A stretch of 25,988 nucleotides of DNA from a virus. The notes under the pieces are model-generated. The model was given only the letters and a program-made list of their open reading frames with translations, was not told the DNA's origin and made no database searches. Each line of letters opens with the position of its first letter. Position 1 is the stretch's first letter. Shown piece by piece: positions 8,263 to 15,006 of the stretch. The stretch covers positions 1 through 25,988 of IMG/VR virus record IMGVR_UViG_3300025446_000037. The stretch is one strand, 5' to 3'. The translations under genes were made by a program, and so were the position numbers.

Positions 8263-8906
8263 GGGTTTACTGCCTCAGGTTCCTCCTGATCGGGTAACTG
8301 AATCTCAGGTGCCTCTGGCATTACCGGCTCCTCAGGCTCATCATAATCAAACGAGTCCAATAGACCACCAGCGGCAAGATCAATCTGGTTAGGCATAGGC
8401 ACAGACTTATCATTAGGGCCGCCCCAACAGATCCACGCTATACACGCCAAGGCGTCTGGATCACCACGAAACATACCAACCGTAAATCGGACTAACGAGC
8501 CCAATGATGGATACCATCTCTTGATTTGTTTCAGTACTTTGTGAGTAAGATTCTTTTCAAGATCAAAGGTGTACTCCTCACCATTTAACGTTAAACGAAT
8601 AGGCTGTACCTTATCAACTGCATGCACCCCATCAATAGACACAAAAGAGCCCATCACTTCACCGATTGAGAAGTCGGGGAAGCTAATGGGCTCTCGCACT
8701 TTCTTTACCCCAGCTTTTCGCTGGGCTATCCATATAAGGCACGCCAAAGCATCCGGGTCACCCAAAGATGCCGCAGTGACAAACGCCTGATAGTCCCCTA
8801 AGTCAGAGAACCAAGATTTGATGTGTCGTAGTTCAGAGATGCCAATGTCTCGCTCAGGTGAGAAGCTGTACTCCTCGCCATTATAGGTAAAGGTGGACTC
8901 GGGCAT
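8109..8906 (-). CDS. Tail assembly chaperone, unshifted product (G-like)
   Basis: This 265-residue protein lies between the tail tube gene and the tape measure, the standard place for the tail assembly chaperone. It has an internal duplication: residues about 5-66 and 104-163 share 'LNGEEYTF'-type strands, a charged helix ending in Trp, and the block GDPDALAC followed by I/L-W-I. The tail after residue about 185 is acidic and Pro-rich. After codon 215 (the frameshift site) the zero frame runs 50 more residues of low-complexity Ser/Pro/Gly sequence. The start has AAAGGA six bases upstream. The unshifted and shifted products are expected to bind the tape measure and recruit tube subunits, then leave the finished tail. 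Confidence 0.85.
   Translation of the reverse strand: MPESTFTYNGEEYSFSPERDIGISELRHIKSWFSDLGDYQAFVTAASLGDPDALACLIWIAQRKAGVKKVREPISFPDFSIGEVMGSFVSIDGVHAVDKVQPIRLTLNGEEYTFDLEKNLTHKVLKQIKRWYPSLGSLVRFTVGMFRGDPDALACIAWICWGGPNDKSVPMPNQIDLAAGGLLDSFDYDEPEEPVMPEAPEIQLPDQEEPEAVNPPLPSDGISSSEGIQTNSGSVGSLMSPLPLASVQRKPNDDPSLSTSDGSTG
8227..8268 (-). promoter_or_regulatory. Programmed -1 ribosomal frameshift signal
   Basis: The heptamer A-AAC-CCT (8268 to 8262) is in the correct X-XXY-YYZ phase in the zero frame. It allows both tRNAs to re-pair as AAA and CCC. Six bases later a perfect 8-bp stem forms between CCCTCCGA (8255-8248) and TCGGAGGG (8234-8227). A 3-bp inner helix (GGA/TCC) with one bulged T leaves a 6-nt loop. 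Slippery heptamer, short spacer and stem-loop are the three classical parts of a -1 frameshift element. Confidence 0.87.
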
Positions 8907-8946
8907 GTCGTTTCCTTTCAGTTATATTGTGAGACAAATGCCTCTC

Positions 8947-10095
8947 TTAATACGTAGTGTCCTTGGTTGTGAGTGAGAAACTAGGGCTATTACCAGAGGC
9001 GTCAACAACACCCTTGAGGTTAATCGTGTTCTTCACGATATCCAAACCTTCGAGCGGAGCCTCACCACCAGACTGAATGATGAGCTGTGGGAAGTTCAAC
9101 TGGAACGTGTCATTAAACCCGGACGTAGCAATCTCTCCGGTGACCGCCTTAATAACCGTTGTGCCCAATGGAGTAAAGTATGGGTACTGAAATGTATAAG
9201 CACCAGAAGCACCAGAAGCACCAGACCGAGCACCAATAAATAGGTCAAAGATATCGGACTTGGCTGTAGGTGTGTAGTCCATATCGAGCGCAACAGCAAC
9301 CTCGATCAGGCCATTAGTGACGGGCTCCTCTTTGTACTCATTACCGACATAAGCACGATCTACTGCTAGTTTTGGCGTCAGGGTAACAGTAATCTTACGG
9401 CACCCATCGACCGACTCCCCGCCCACTGTAAATAGGCTTGAACTGTTCGGCATCGTAAAGGGAACGAATCCAACAGGCTCAGTCGTGCCCGCCTTAAGAG
9501 CCGGAGTGTCCGTCAACACAACAAATGCAAAGTCCCAATCATAGGAGAACGTCACAACGTTGTCACGAGGAAACACCCATTCAGCCTTGGTAATCTTACC
9601 GTTTACATAGTCCTCAAAGTGAAGATTACCGGCAGTATCAGGAACGCCAAGTTCAGCGTCAATCCACGAACCATCCTGCACATACAAACCATTAAAGGAA
9701 CCACTAGCGGCACCCGTAGCGTTCTGTGCAATATATGCCGCCGATCCCGACGCCGCCTGCACCAATGCAGTAGGCGTAGGAAGGGCAAGCCCACCAAAGG
9801 CCTGCGCCAACATGAGCGCCATATGCGTATTGATGAAGTCACCAGTCATAGTCATCTGAGCGTCCAGATAGACAGCAACGTTGGCTGATCCAACATCAAT
9901 GACACCACTGCCTTGTAGATAACGAATGTACGGGCCACCCTGTACCTTGTGAGGATTGTACGTGCCCTTAGCTGTCTTGACCGGCACCATAGTATCCGGT
10001 GCCTGGTAGTCAACTATAGCAGCATAATCATTTACCGTGTTTATACCCTCAGCGATGGCGGCGTACCCACCGAGACCTGAACCTATTCCGCCCAT
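8947..10095 (-). CDS. Major tail (tube) protein
   Basis: This protein of about 382 residues precedes the frameshifting chaperone, the usual position of the tail tube subunit. It is beta-rich with alternating strand segments and lacks Cys-rich or catalytic motifs, as expected for a tube protein. It is longer than simple tube proteins, leaving room for a surface domain. Residues about 292-300 are SGASGASGA, encoded by tandem 9-nt repeats, and GATGAASGS occurs near 127-134. These Gly-Ala-Ser motifs may be surface linkers or sugar acceptor sites. Two adjacent ATGs (10098 and 10095) are possible. The second has AAGGAG six bases upstream and overlaps the HNH stop (TGATG), so I prefer it. Confidence 0.85.
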   Translation of the reverse strand: MGGIGSGLGGYAAIAEGINTVNDYAAIVDYQAPDTMVPVKTAKGTYNPHKVQGGPYIRYLQGSGVIDVGSANVAVYLDAQMTMTGDFINTHMALMLAQAFGGLALPTPTALVQAASGSAAYIAQNATGAASGSFNGLYVQDGSWIDAELGVPDTAGNLHFEDYVNGKITKAEWVFPRDNVVTFSYDWDFAFVVLTDTPALKAGTTEPVGFVPFTMPNSSSLFTVGGESVDGCRKITVTLTPKLAVDRAYVGNEYKEEPVTNGLIEVAVALDMDYTPTAKSDIFDLFIGARSGASGASGAYTFQYPYFTPLGTTVIKAVTGEIATSGFNDTFQLNFPQLIIQSGGEAPLEGLDIVKNTINLKGVVDASGNSPSFSLTTKDTTY

Positions 10096-10487
10096 CATGT
10101 ACTCCTTTTTCTATTCACAGTGCGGGTCCTGTGGCAGTTAGCGCACACGACATCACATTTCTCGACTTCTCTAATAATGTTTTCTAATGAATGTGTCATC
10201 ATTTGAGAAACATTAAATAACTTATCTGTTCCTGGCCTATGATCCAAATCTAAACACTCTGGTCGTCCAATAAAGTGCTCACCACAATCTTGACAGCCCA
10301 TTGTTATTTTATAAACATTAATGCAAACAACCATTGGATATCGTCGTACATATATACCTTGAGTCTCAGGATTTCTTTGGCGAGATTTCTTAGTATTCTG
10401 ATAATGCTTCTCAGGATTTTCCTTGCGCCACTTCCTAGCACGATCACGATTCTTTTGCTTAGTTATTTCAGATACTAGACGGGCCAT
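10095..10487 (-). CDS. HNH homing-type endonuclease
   Basis: This 130-residue protein has a basic N-terminal helix rich in Arg and Lys (about 8-40). A Cys4 zinc site is formed by C65/C68 and C115/C118. The HNH core is seen as 'LDLDH' (D82, H83), an Asn in the LENII helix, and 'CANCHRTRT' with H119. This is the usual small phage HNH nuclease, which cuts DNA at a target and spreads by repair of the break. It looks more AT-rich than its neighbours. It sits between the tail terminator and tail tube genes and has its own ribosome site (AAAGGA, six-base spacer). Its last codons carry the AAGGAG that serves the tail tube gene, so the insertion keeps downstream translation intact. Confidence 0.88.
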   Translation of the reverse strand: MARLVSEITKQKNRDRARKWRKENPEKHYQNTKKSRQRNPETQGIYVRRYPMVVCINVYKITMGCQDCGEHFIGRPECLDLDHRPGTDKLFNVSQMMTHSLENIIREVEKCDVVCANCHRTRTVNRKRST

Positions 10488-10499
10488 CTAGTTTCCTTT

Positions 10500-11027
10500 C
10501 TAAACTGAATATGGGGATACTAACGCTCGAAGTTGAAATGACCAGTTAAGTGTTCCTTGCCAACCGCCTGTAGCGCCGCCAATGAAGGCAGGAGAAGCCA
10601 TATAACTGCCAGTATGCGCTTTAATCTCAAAGGGCCATGGGTAGCTCTCGACTCCAAGGACTGGGATACCGTTTCCACCACGATTTGTCACTACCGCTGC
10701 CATAACTACATTGGCGTATGCTGTATAGGTTGCTGCCATAACTGTAGCCGGTATATTACCTGGAGAATCAGTTGGACCGCTGCCAGTGAAAATCGTTACA
10801 TTGCCCTCAATAGAAAAATGTTCAATATAGGTATAGCCAGTTGCCTCAATGACAAACTGATCATCAAACACACCCTCGATAACAATATAAGTGGCAGGCT
10901 CAAACTCCTGTAAGTCACCTTGTACCACAAAGATAGGAGGATCCTGCTCAGCAGCAAGTGCAGCAATAAACCCATACAAAGCAGCATAGGAGGCCGGAGC
11001 AGCGGAGGGCAGTGTTACGCCAGTCAT
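10500..11027 (-). CDS. Putative tail terminator or tail-completion protein
   Basis: This 175-residue protein lies between the head-tail connector and the tail tube gene (ignoring the HNH insertion), where siphophages keep tail terminator and completion genes. It begins with an Ala-rich helix ('SYAALYGFIAALAAEQ', 13-28). It continues as mixed beta strands with 'YIVIEGVFDDQFV', a pattern I associate with tail-completion proteins. No catalytic residues or membrane segments are visible. The start is one base after the connector stop, so translation is probably coupled. The role is inferred from position and general fold pattern. Confidence 0.55.
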   Translation of the reverse strand: MTGVTLPSAAPASYAALYGFIAALAAEQDPPIFVVQGDLQEFEPATYIVIEGVFDDQFVIEATGYTYIEHFSIEGNVTIFTGSGPTDSPGNIPATVMAATYTAYANVVMAAVVTNRGGNGIPVLGVESYPWPFEIKAHTGSYMASPAFIGGATGGWQGTLNWSFQLRALVSPYSV

Positions 11028-11028
11028 T

Positions 11029-12426
11029 CTAACCTACCGTATGCAAATAGTAAGACTCGAATACTTCGGCAATCTCATCGGGAACCCCAGGCCAAAGTTC
11101 AACAGTTGCTTGCTGATTCGAGCCCGCTGGCGTTTTAGTAAAGGTACGAGATGCCTGGTACCAGTTGCGCCACCAGTAGGCGACTAGATTAACGGTCGCC
11201 ATCCATACATTGTGAGGTACCGGATCATACCCGGCCACATATGTTACCTCTATGTTCCTTGAACCCGGATAGAATGGGCGAGGCCACGAATATCCAGCAA
11301 AAGTGCGCATGATTTGCCCAGTGCGATAGTCTATCTGAATACCCTCACTAGGGTTCTGCGGTGTTGACTCCGTTAGCTGAATGAAACCACCAGTAGACTG
11401 AAACTCTTGACACTGCAAAACCTGAATCACTGGCGAATAGTGAAGCTGAATATACTCACCAGACCAGCCATCATGCCGCTCATAGAAAGTTGTCGGAGCT
11501 AGCGGACGACCAGCTATATCCTGAGCAATGCAACACGCCGAATCAATGAGTCGCTGCAACAGATTGGACTCATTCGAACCAGGAATCGGCGCACTGGTAA
11601 ACTGCAACCACTGCAAAACTTCCGGCATATCGAGATAAGTTGTCCATTGCACGGATCCGGCTGGGTTAGTACCAGTCGGACTAAACCCGCCAGGAGTACC
11701 AGGCATGAGGGCAGATATGTCAATAGTAGTGATCGGCTTGCCAAGTATTAGGTCGCCGCCATAGCCAACGAGCGCACCTAATGAACTTGTACCAAGCTGA
11801 GGCAGTGTACCTTGACTCGTGATATAGGTAACATCGAGAATGATGACATTGCCAGATACAGTGTAACCAGTCACAGCAAAGATGACATAGTTACCTGGCG
11901 CTGAGATACTATAAACACTGACGTTGCCATCAACAAGGCTATCTAACCATGCAGCCGTAGAGTTATTACCAGTATCCGTGATACTCACGAACATCTGTGT
12001 AACATTAGCATAAACCGTGTTGTTAAAAGCAGCATTACCCGGTCCAACATTTCCAACAGTGGTTGTCGGATTGAAAGACCAACTATAGGGAGCATCGAAG
12101 GCCGGTATCTGAATCGAGTAGTCTCGCTGTTGCCCCTGAGCAAGCGGAGTACCAGATGCACCAGACGCACCCGGAGTTTCCGAGATTAAGTTCTCTGTAA
12201 TCTGATACCAGGCACCCCTATAGGGTACAGTATTCAGATCCGTATTAGCATAGAAGATTTGAGAAATCTTTCCATTGCTATCAAGAGTAAGAACCTTGGC
12301 ATTCGGAATGACAACGAGCCCGCCGTTGCTCATGGACTGTGACAACGTAACTGTCAGCGTTCCCGACAAGGGACTGCCAGAACCATCCTGAAACTTGCCG
12401 GTGAGCAAGACGGGCGTGAAAGTCAT
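11029..12426 (-). CDS. Head-tail connector with two extra N-terminal beta domains
   Basis: The C-terminal part (about 266-465) looks like a gp6-type head-tail connector: a helix around 'LLQRLIDSACCIAQDIAGR', a beta region with 'YRTGQIMR', then 'RNIEVTYVAGYDPVP' and a Trp-rich helix. Such adaptors bind the portal ring and form the neck. They are usually only 100-200 residues. Here 265 residues are added in front. About 1-82 resemble a small beta sandwich beginning 'GKFQDGSGSPLSGTLTVTLS', as in decoration or fibre domains. A PGASGASGTP linker (85-94) follows, then a further beta-rich segment. The added domains may decorate the neck as whiskers or a collar. The start lies one base after the previous stop. 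Confidence 0.7.
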   Translation of the reverse strand: MTFTPVLLTGKFQDGSGSPLSGTLTVTLSQSMSNGGLVVIPNAKVLTLDSNGKISQIFYANTDLNTVPYRGAWYQITENLISETPGASGASGTPLAQGQQRDYSIQIPAFDAPYSWSFNPTTTVGNVGPGNAAFNNTVYANVTQMFVSITDTGNNSTAAWLDSLVDGNVSVYSISAPGNYVIFAVTGYTVSGNVIILDVTYITSQGTLPQLGTSSLGALVGYGGDLILGKPITTIDISALMPGTPGGFSPTGTNPAGSVQWTTYLDMPEVLQWLQFTSAPIPGSNESNLLQRLIDSACCIAQDIAGRPLAPTTFYERHDGWSGEYIQLHYSPVIQVLQCQEFQSTGGFIQLTESTPQNPSEGIQIDYRTGQIMRTFAGYSWPRPFYPGSRNIEVTYVAGYDPVPHNVWMATVNLVAYWWRNWYQASRTFTKTPAGSNQQATVELWPGVPDEIAEVFESYYLHTVG

Positions 12427-12427
12427 A

Positions 12428-12766
12428 TTAATCCTCTAAGTCGTTGTCAATCGTTGCCGTTTGTACGCCCCGCACATGCGTTACCGCACGGGAAACGCCT
12501 TGAACCCTACCCGCTTCTGTGGCCGCAATCTCTTTGTCTATTTCCTTGGCCCGCTTCGGGTATCTTTCCTTCTCGACTCGCAATGCAGCGAGATATGCTT
12601 CCGTTCTATCTTGCACGACGGCCCCTTGTTCTGTCACAGTTACAGCGGGGAGCGGTTGTGTCCGCCAATAAGCTAGTTGCTCATCTATCAACTTGACATG
12701 GTTCTCGTCATTCTTGTTCTGCTCACGCTCTCGTTCGAGGGCGGTAATCATCGTCTGGGGATGCAT
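12428..12766 (-). CDS. Small charged helical protein after the capsid gene (function unknown)
   Basis: This 112-residue protein is strongly charged and probably helical. Residues 7-35 and 55-88 are rich in Glu, Lys, Arg and Ala with coiled-coil spacing. It has no Cys, membrane segment or recognised domain. The start follows AAAGGA by seven bases. It lies between the capsid protein and the connector, so a head-completion, capsid-stabilising or scaffolding-like role is possible, but nothing in the sequence decides this. Confidence 0.6.
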   Translation of the reverse strand: MHPQTMITALEREREQNKNDENHVKLIDEQLAYWRTQPLPAVTVTEQGAVVQDRTEAYLAALRVEKERYPKRAKEIDKEIAATEAGRVQGVSRAVTHVRGVQTATIDNDLED

Positions 12767-12911
12767 TCACTTATCCTTTGTGATTGGGGTCAGAGTGAGG
12801 AGGTACGTTGCCCGCCATACGGCCCCTCACTCCGACATCTTTAGTAACCGGCTCTTTTAACGACAGCTCGCCGGATACTGTCCCTGCTGCCAAAGGGACT
12901 GCTAACTACGT
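12767..12911 (-). promoter_or_regulatory. Structured intergenic region with three stem-loops after the capsid gene
   Basis: These 145 bases hold three inverted repeats. Stem one is GTCCCT/AGGGAC at 12880-12899, perfect, with an 8-nt loop. Stem two is CCGGC/GCCGG at 12848-12874. Stem three is 12 bp with one G-U pair at 12789-12836. None is followed by a U-run on the minus strand, so they are not classical intrinsic terminators. They could protect or process the capsid message, or lower downstream expression. A 15-codon frame (MAGNVPPHSDPNHKG) at 12774-12821 with GAGGGG before its ATG overlaps stem three; I do not call it a gene. Confidence 0.5.
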
Positions 12912-14501
12912 TTAAGATGCAAACGTAGGAGTTACAAGACCAGTGCCAGTAACCACAGCATTGGCGTTCGGATACCTTGCCGCCGTATAGGCGATGTAGC
13001 CATAGATTTGCAGCAACACAGAAAGCTGGTTGCCATAAGTCTGCGGAAGTACCCTAGTAACAATAGGCGACTCAAAGAGATAGTTCTCCTCGAACCGACC
13101 AGCGATAATAACGGACTGGTTGCTAGCGGCGCCGAGTTGCTGAGGCAAGTTAGCATCAGCATAGGTGTCAAGTCCGAAGACCCTCGAACCTACAGCACCT
13201 TGAACAATGTTCAGCCCTGCATCCTGAGCAAGGATAGCCGTGTTAAACGGACCCTGATAGGACGGAACAACGAGCGGACGACCCGCAGTATCAAACTGCG
13301 AAGCCACAAACTCCCAATACGTTGGGGTCATGAAGCAGTGGGTGGCCGAAAGGAACAACGTATTGTAGATGTCCGCTTTAGCCTGACCAAGCTGCCCATA
13401 CAAACCCTTGATAGTAGGAGTGACCGTAGTCCACGTTACAGTCTGTACGCCAGTGGTGTTCAGAATACCAACAACGTCGGCAGAACCAGAACCGATTTGC
13501 TCGAACTGGTTAGTACCGTTACCATTAGCAACAGCAACATCGACCGCCTGCGCATATGCCTTGCCCAGATCCTTAAAGGCCATCTGGTCGAAAGCGATAG
13601 GTGAACGCTCTAGAAGCTGCAAGGAGATAAGTTGCCCACCGGCCTTAAGCACGACAGGCAGAGACACATAAGCGGTCTGCAAGTTCTGCATAAGAACTGG
13701 GGTATTCTCTCCACCCGACTGAGGACCGACAGCAGTACCACCGACCACCTTCGGGATGTTAATGTTCATGGTGCCGTCCGGTAGAGCCTGCTTATTCTGG
13801 CAGTCTGCCAGAGGACGACCGGCTCGCATAAACTCAATCCATTCCAACGTCTGGAACAACGGAGGCACAAACTCTCCACCAGCGCCCTGAGAAATGCTCA
13901 GCGCACGCTCCTGAACCGAGCCAACAAAGTCACGGTAAGAGTAGACGTGCCCACGGTTGTCCTCACGAGGGTTCTTAGCCTCAATCATCTGGTCGAGGAA
14001 ATACTGCTCGGCAGCATCACGAGTGACCTTAGCGTCGATCTCGGTAGCCACAATGTGGTTCTCCTGGCCGTGCTGCTGAAGGCGCTCAACAGCGCTGAAA
14101 TAACGAGCCCCAAGACCAGCGCCAAATCCGGCAATAGCAGCGTCCTGCAAGAACGAACGACCGTTACCCTTTTCGTACACACGGTGCTCAGACAGCTTCG
14201 AGATCATACCCGGAGAGTTAGTCACATAGGGCAGCCCATAGAACTGTCGAGCCTGTGCGGCTTTCGCCTCTTTGCGCTCATTCTTCTTCACCTTTTTAGC
14301 CTGCGCAATAGCGTCCTCACGACTCTGAATCAGAACCGTCAACTCACCACGCCGAACGTTTTCCTCCGGCGTAAAGTCCTTCGACTCACGGGTCTCAGCG
14401 CCCTTAACGATGCCCTCTAGCTCCGTGACAAATGCTTCCCTCTCGGAGCGAAGCGCCTTTACCGAACCGGGCTTAACTTCTTTCTTTTCCTTATCATCCA
14501 T
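12912..14501 (-). CDS. Major capsid protein, HK97 fold, with N-terminal scaffold-like region
   Basis: This 529-residue protein has a highly charged, predicted coiled-coil N-terminus (about 1-85). That is typical of the delta or scaffolding domain of HK97-type capsid precursors, which the prohead protease removes. The rest shows the HK97 pattern: 'GEFVPPLFQTLEWIEFMRAGRPLAD' (N-arm, first strand), a long helix around 'FKDLGKAYAQAVDVAVANGNG', and 'VQTVTWTTVTPTIKGLYGQLGQ' followed by 'THCFMTPTYWEFVASQFD'. The C-terminal part reads 'VVTGTGLVTPTFAS'. The ribosome site is strong (GGAGGG, six bases before ATG), fitting the most abundant virion protein. It sits downstream of the protease and putative decoration genes as usual. 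Confidence 0.93.
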   Translation of the reverse strand: MDDKEKKEVKPGSVKALRSEREAFVTELEGIVKGAETRESKDFTPEENVRRGELTVLIQSREDAIAQAKKVKKNERKEAKAAQARQFYGLPYVTNSPGMISKLSEHRVYEKGNGRSFLQDAAIAGFGAGLGARYFSAVERLQQHGQENHIVATEIDAKVTRDAAEQYFLDQMIEAKNPREDNRGHVYSYRDFVGSVQERALSISQGAGGEFVPPLFQTLEWIEFMRAGRPLADCQNKQALPDGTMNINIPKVVGGTAVGPQSGGENTPVLMQNLQTAYVSLPVVLKAGGQLISLQLLERSPIAFDQMAFKDLGKAYAQAVDVAVANGNGTNQFEQIGSGSADVVGILNTTGVQTVTWTTVTPTIKGLYGQLGQAKADIYNTLFLSATHCFMTPTYWEFVASQFDTAGRPLVVPSYQGPFNTAILAQDAGLNIVQGAVGSRVFGLDTYADANLPQQLGAASNQSVIIAGRFEENYLFESPIVTRVLPQTYGNQLSVLLQIYGYIAYTAARYPNANAVVTGTGLVTPTFAS

Positions 14502-14505
14502 TTAT

Positions 14506-14644
14506 AGCCCTCCAATAGGCTTGTTGGGATTTCCCGACATTTTGACATTTCTTACAAGTGTCGGGATTTTCTTACAAGTGGTTCCTATCAGTCCGGCTCT
14601 CGGGCAGAGAGTGGTGCTTCAGTTCCGGCTTGCGGTACATCCTT
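14506..14644 (-). promoter_or_regulatory. Capsid gene leader with direct repeat and stem-loop
   Basis: The spacer between the HAD gene and the capsid gene contains a 13-nt exact direct repeat (14548-14560 and 14568-14580, 20-nt period). It also has an 8-bp inverted repeat TCCCGACA/TGTCGGGA (14532-14539 with 14559-14566, 19-nt loop) and a 5-bp hairpin CTCTC/GAGAG upstream. The large stem ends about 30 bases before the capsid ATG. It may control stability or translation of the capsid message. No convincing -35/-10 pair was found on the minus strand here. Confidence 0.45.
14572..14640 (-). CDS. Possible 22-codon peptide upstream of the capsid gene
   Basis: An ATG at 14640 opens 22 codons (starting MYRKPELKHHSLPES, basic, His-rich) shortly after the HAD gene stop, with GAGAAG seven bases upstream. 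Past its TAA the same frame stays open for another 25 codons, to a TGA inside the capsid start, and encodes a CKKC pair. It could be a real small peptide, a decayed zinc-finger gene split by a stop, or chance. No homologue is known to me. Confidence 0.25.
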   Translation of the reverse strand: MYRKPELKHHSLPESRTDRNHL

Positions 14645-15001
14645 TTACTTCTCTTTGGTATTCCAAAGCAGAAGGCAGGCACAAAGTTTCTTTGCAGCCT
14701 TAACGTTATCGACATTGTTGTCGATTAACAGGGCAATCTTATTGTCCTTGATGGCTTGCGCCTTGTTCTTGTCATGAGGCTGGTTAATGACAATCAGCTT
14801 GTAATAGCTGCCCTTGCCAAACCCGAGCCCGGTGAGATAGGCTTCTTTATTGTCTAGATCCGACTGGGTGGGTTTCTCGTCACTCTCTATGCCAGTGATG
14901 ATGAACACATGATTACCGCCCGCAGTAAGCGAGCCGCAAAGCATCAACATCACTGGCGGAAAAGCGTCCAGTACCCCATCAACGTCGAAAGCAATATTCA
15001 C
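14645..15001 (-). CDS. HAD-superfamily phosphatase (nucleotidase-like)
   Basis: This 118-residue protein shows the HAD motifs in order. Motif I is 'FDVDGVLD' (nucleophile D6, general acid D8), motif II is 'IITG' with T36, and motif III is a Lys in 'DKNKAQAIKDNK' (78-88). Motif IV is 'LLIDNN' with D94. It is compact, without a large cap, like small phage HAD or 5'(3')-nucleotidase-like proteins. The substrate cannot be read from sequence; a nucleotide or a sugar phosphate are both possible. It starts at GTG (15001) five bases after the previous stop, with only a weak ribosome site. An enzyme between the putative decoration and capsid genes is unusual and looks like an inserted accessory gene. 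Confidence 0.8.
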   Translation of the reverse strand: MNIAFDVDGVLDAFPPVMLMLCGSLTAGGNHVFIITGIESDEKPTQSDLDNKEAYLTGLGFGKGSYYKLIVINQPHDKNKAQAIKDNKIALLIDNNVDNVKAAKKLCACLLLWNTKEK

Positions 15002-15006
15002 CCTAT

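Noticed and set aside
12774-12821. 15-codon frame MAGNVPPHSDPNHKG after the capsid gene
   Set aside because: It has a possible ribosome site but overlaps a 12-bp stem-loop; too short to support as a gene without conservation.
13008-13604. 198-codon plus-strand open frame inside the capsid gene
   Set aside because: It is fully antisense to a well-supported capsid gene, has no recognisable domain, and fits an antisense shadow.
14532-14566. Stem-loop upstream of the capsid gene as an intrinsic terminator
   Set aside because: No U-run follows on either strand at the expected place, and the capsid gene directly downstream must be transcribed.
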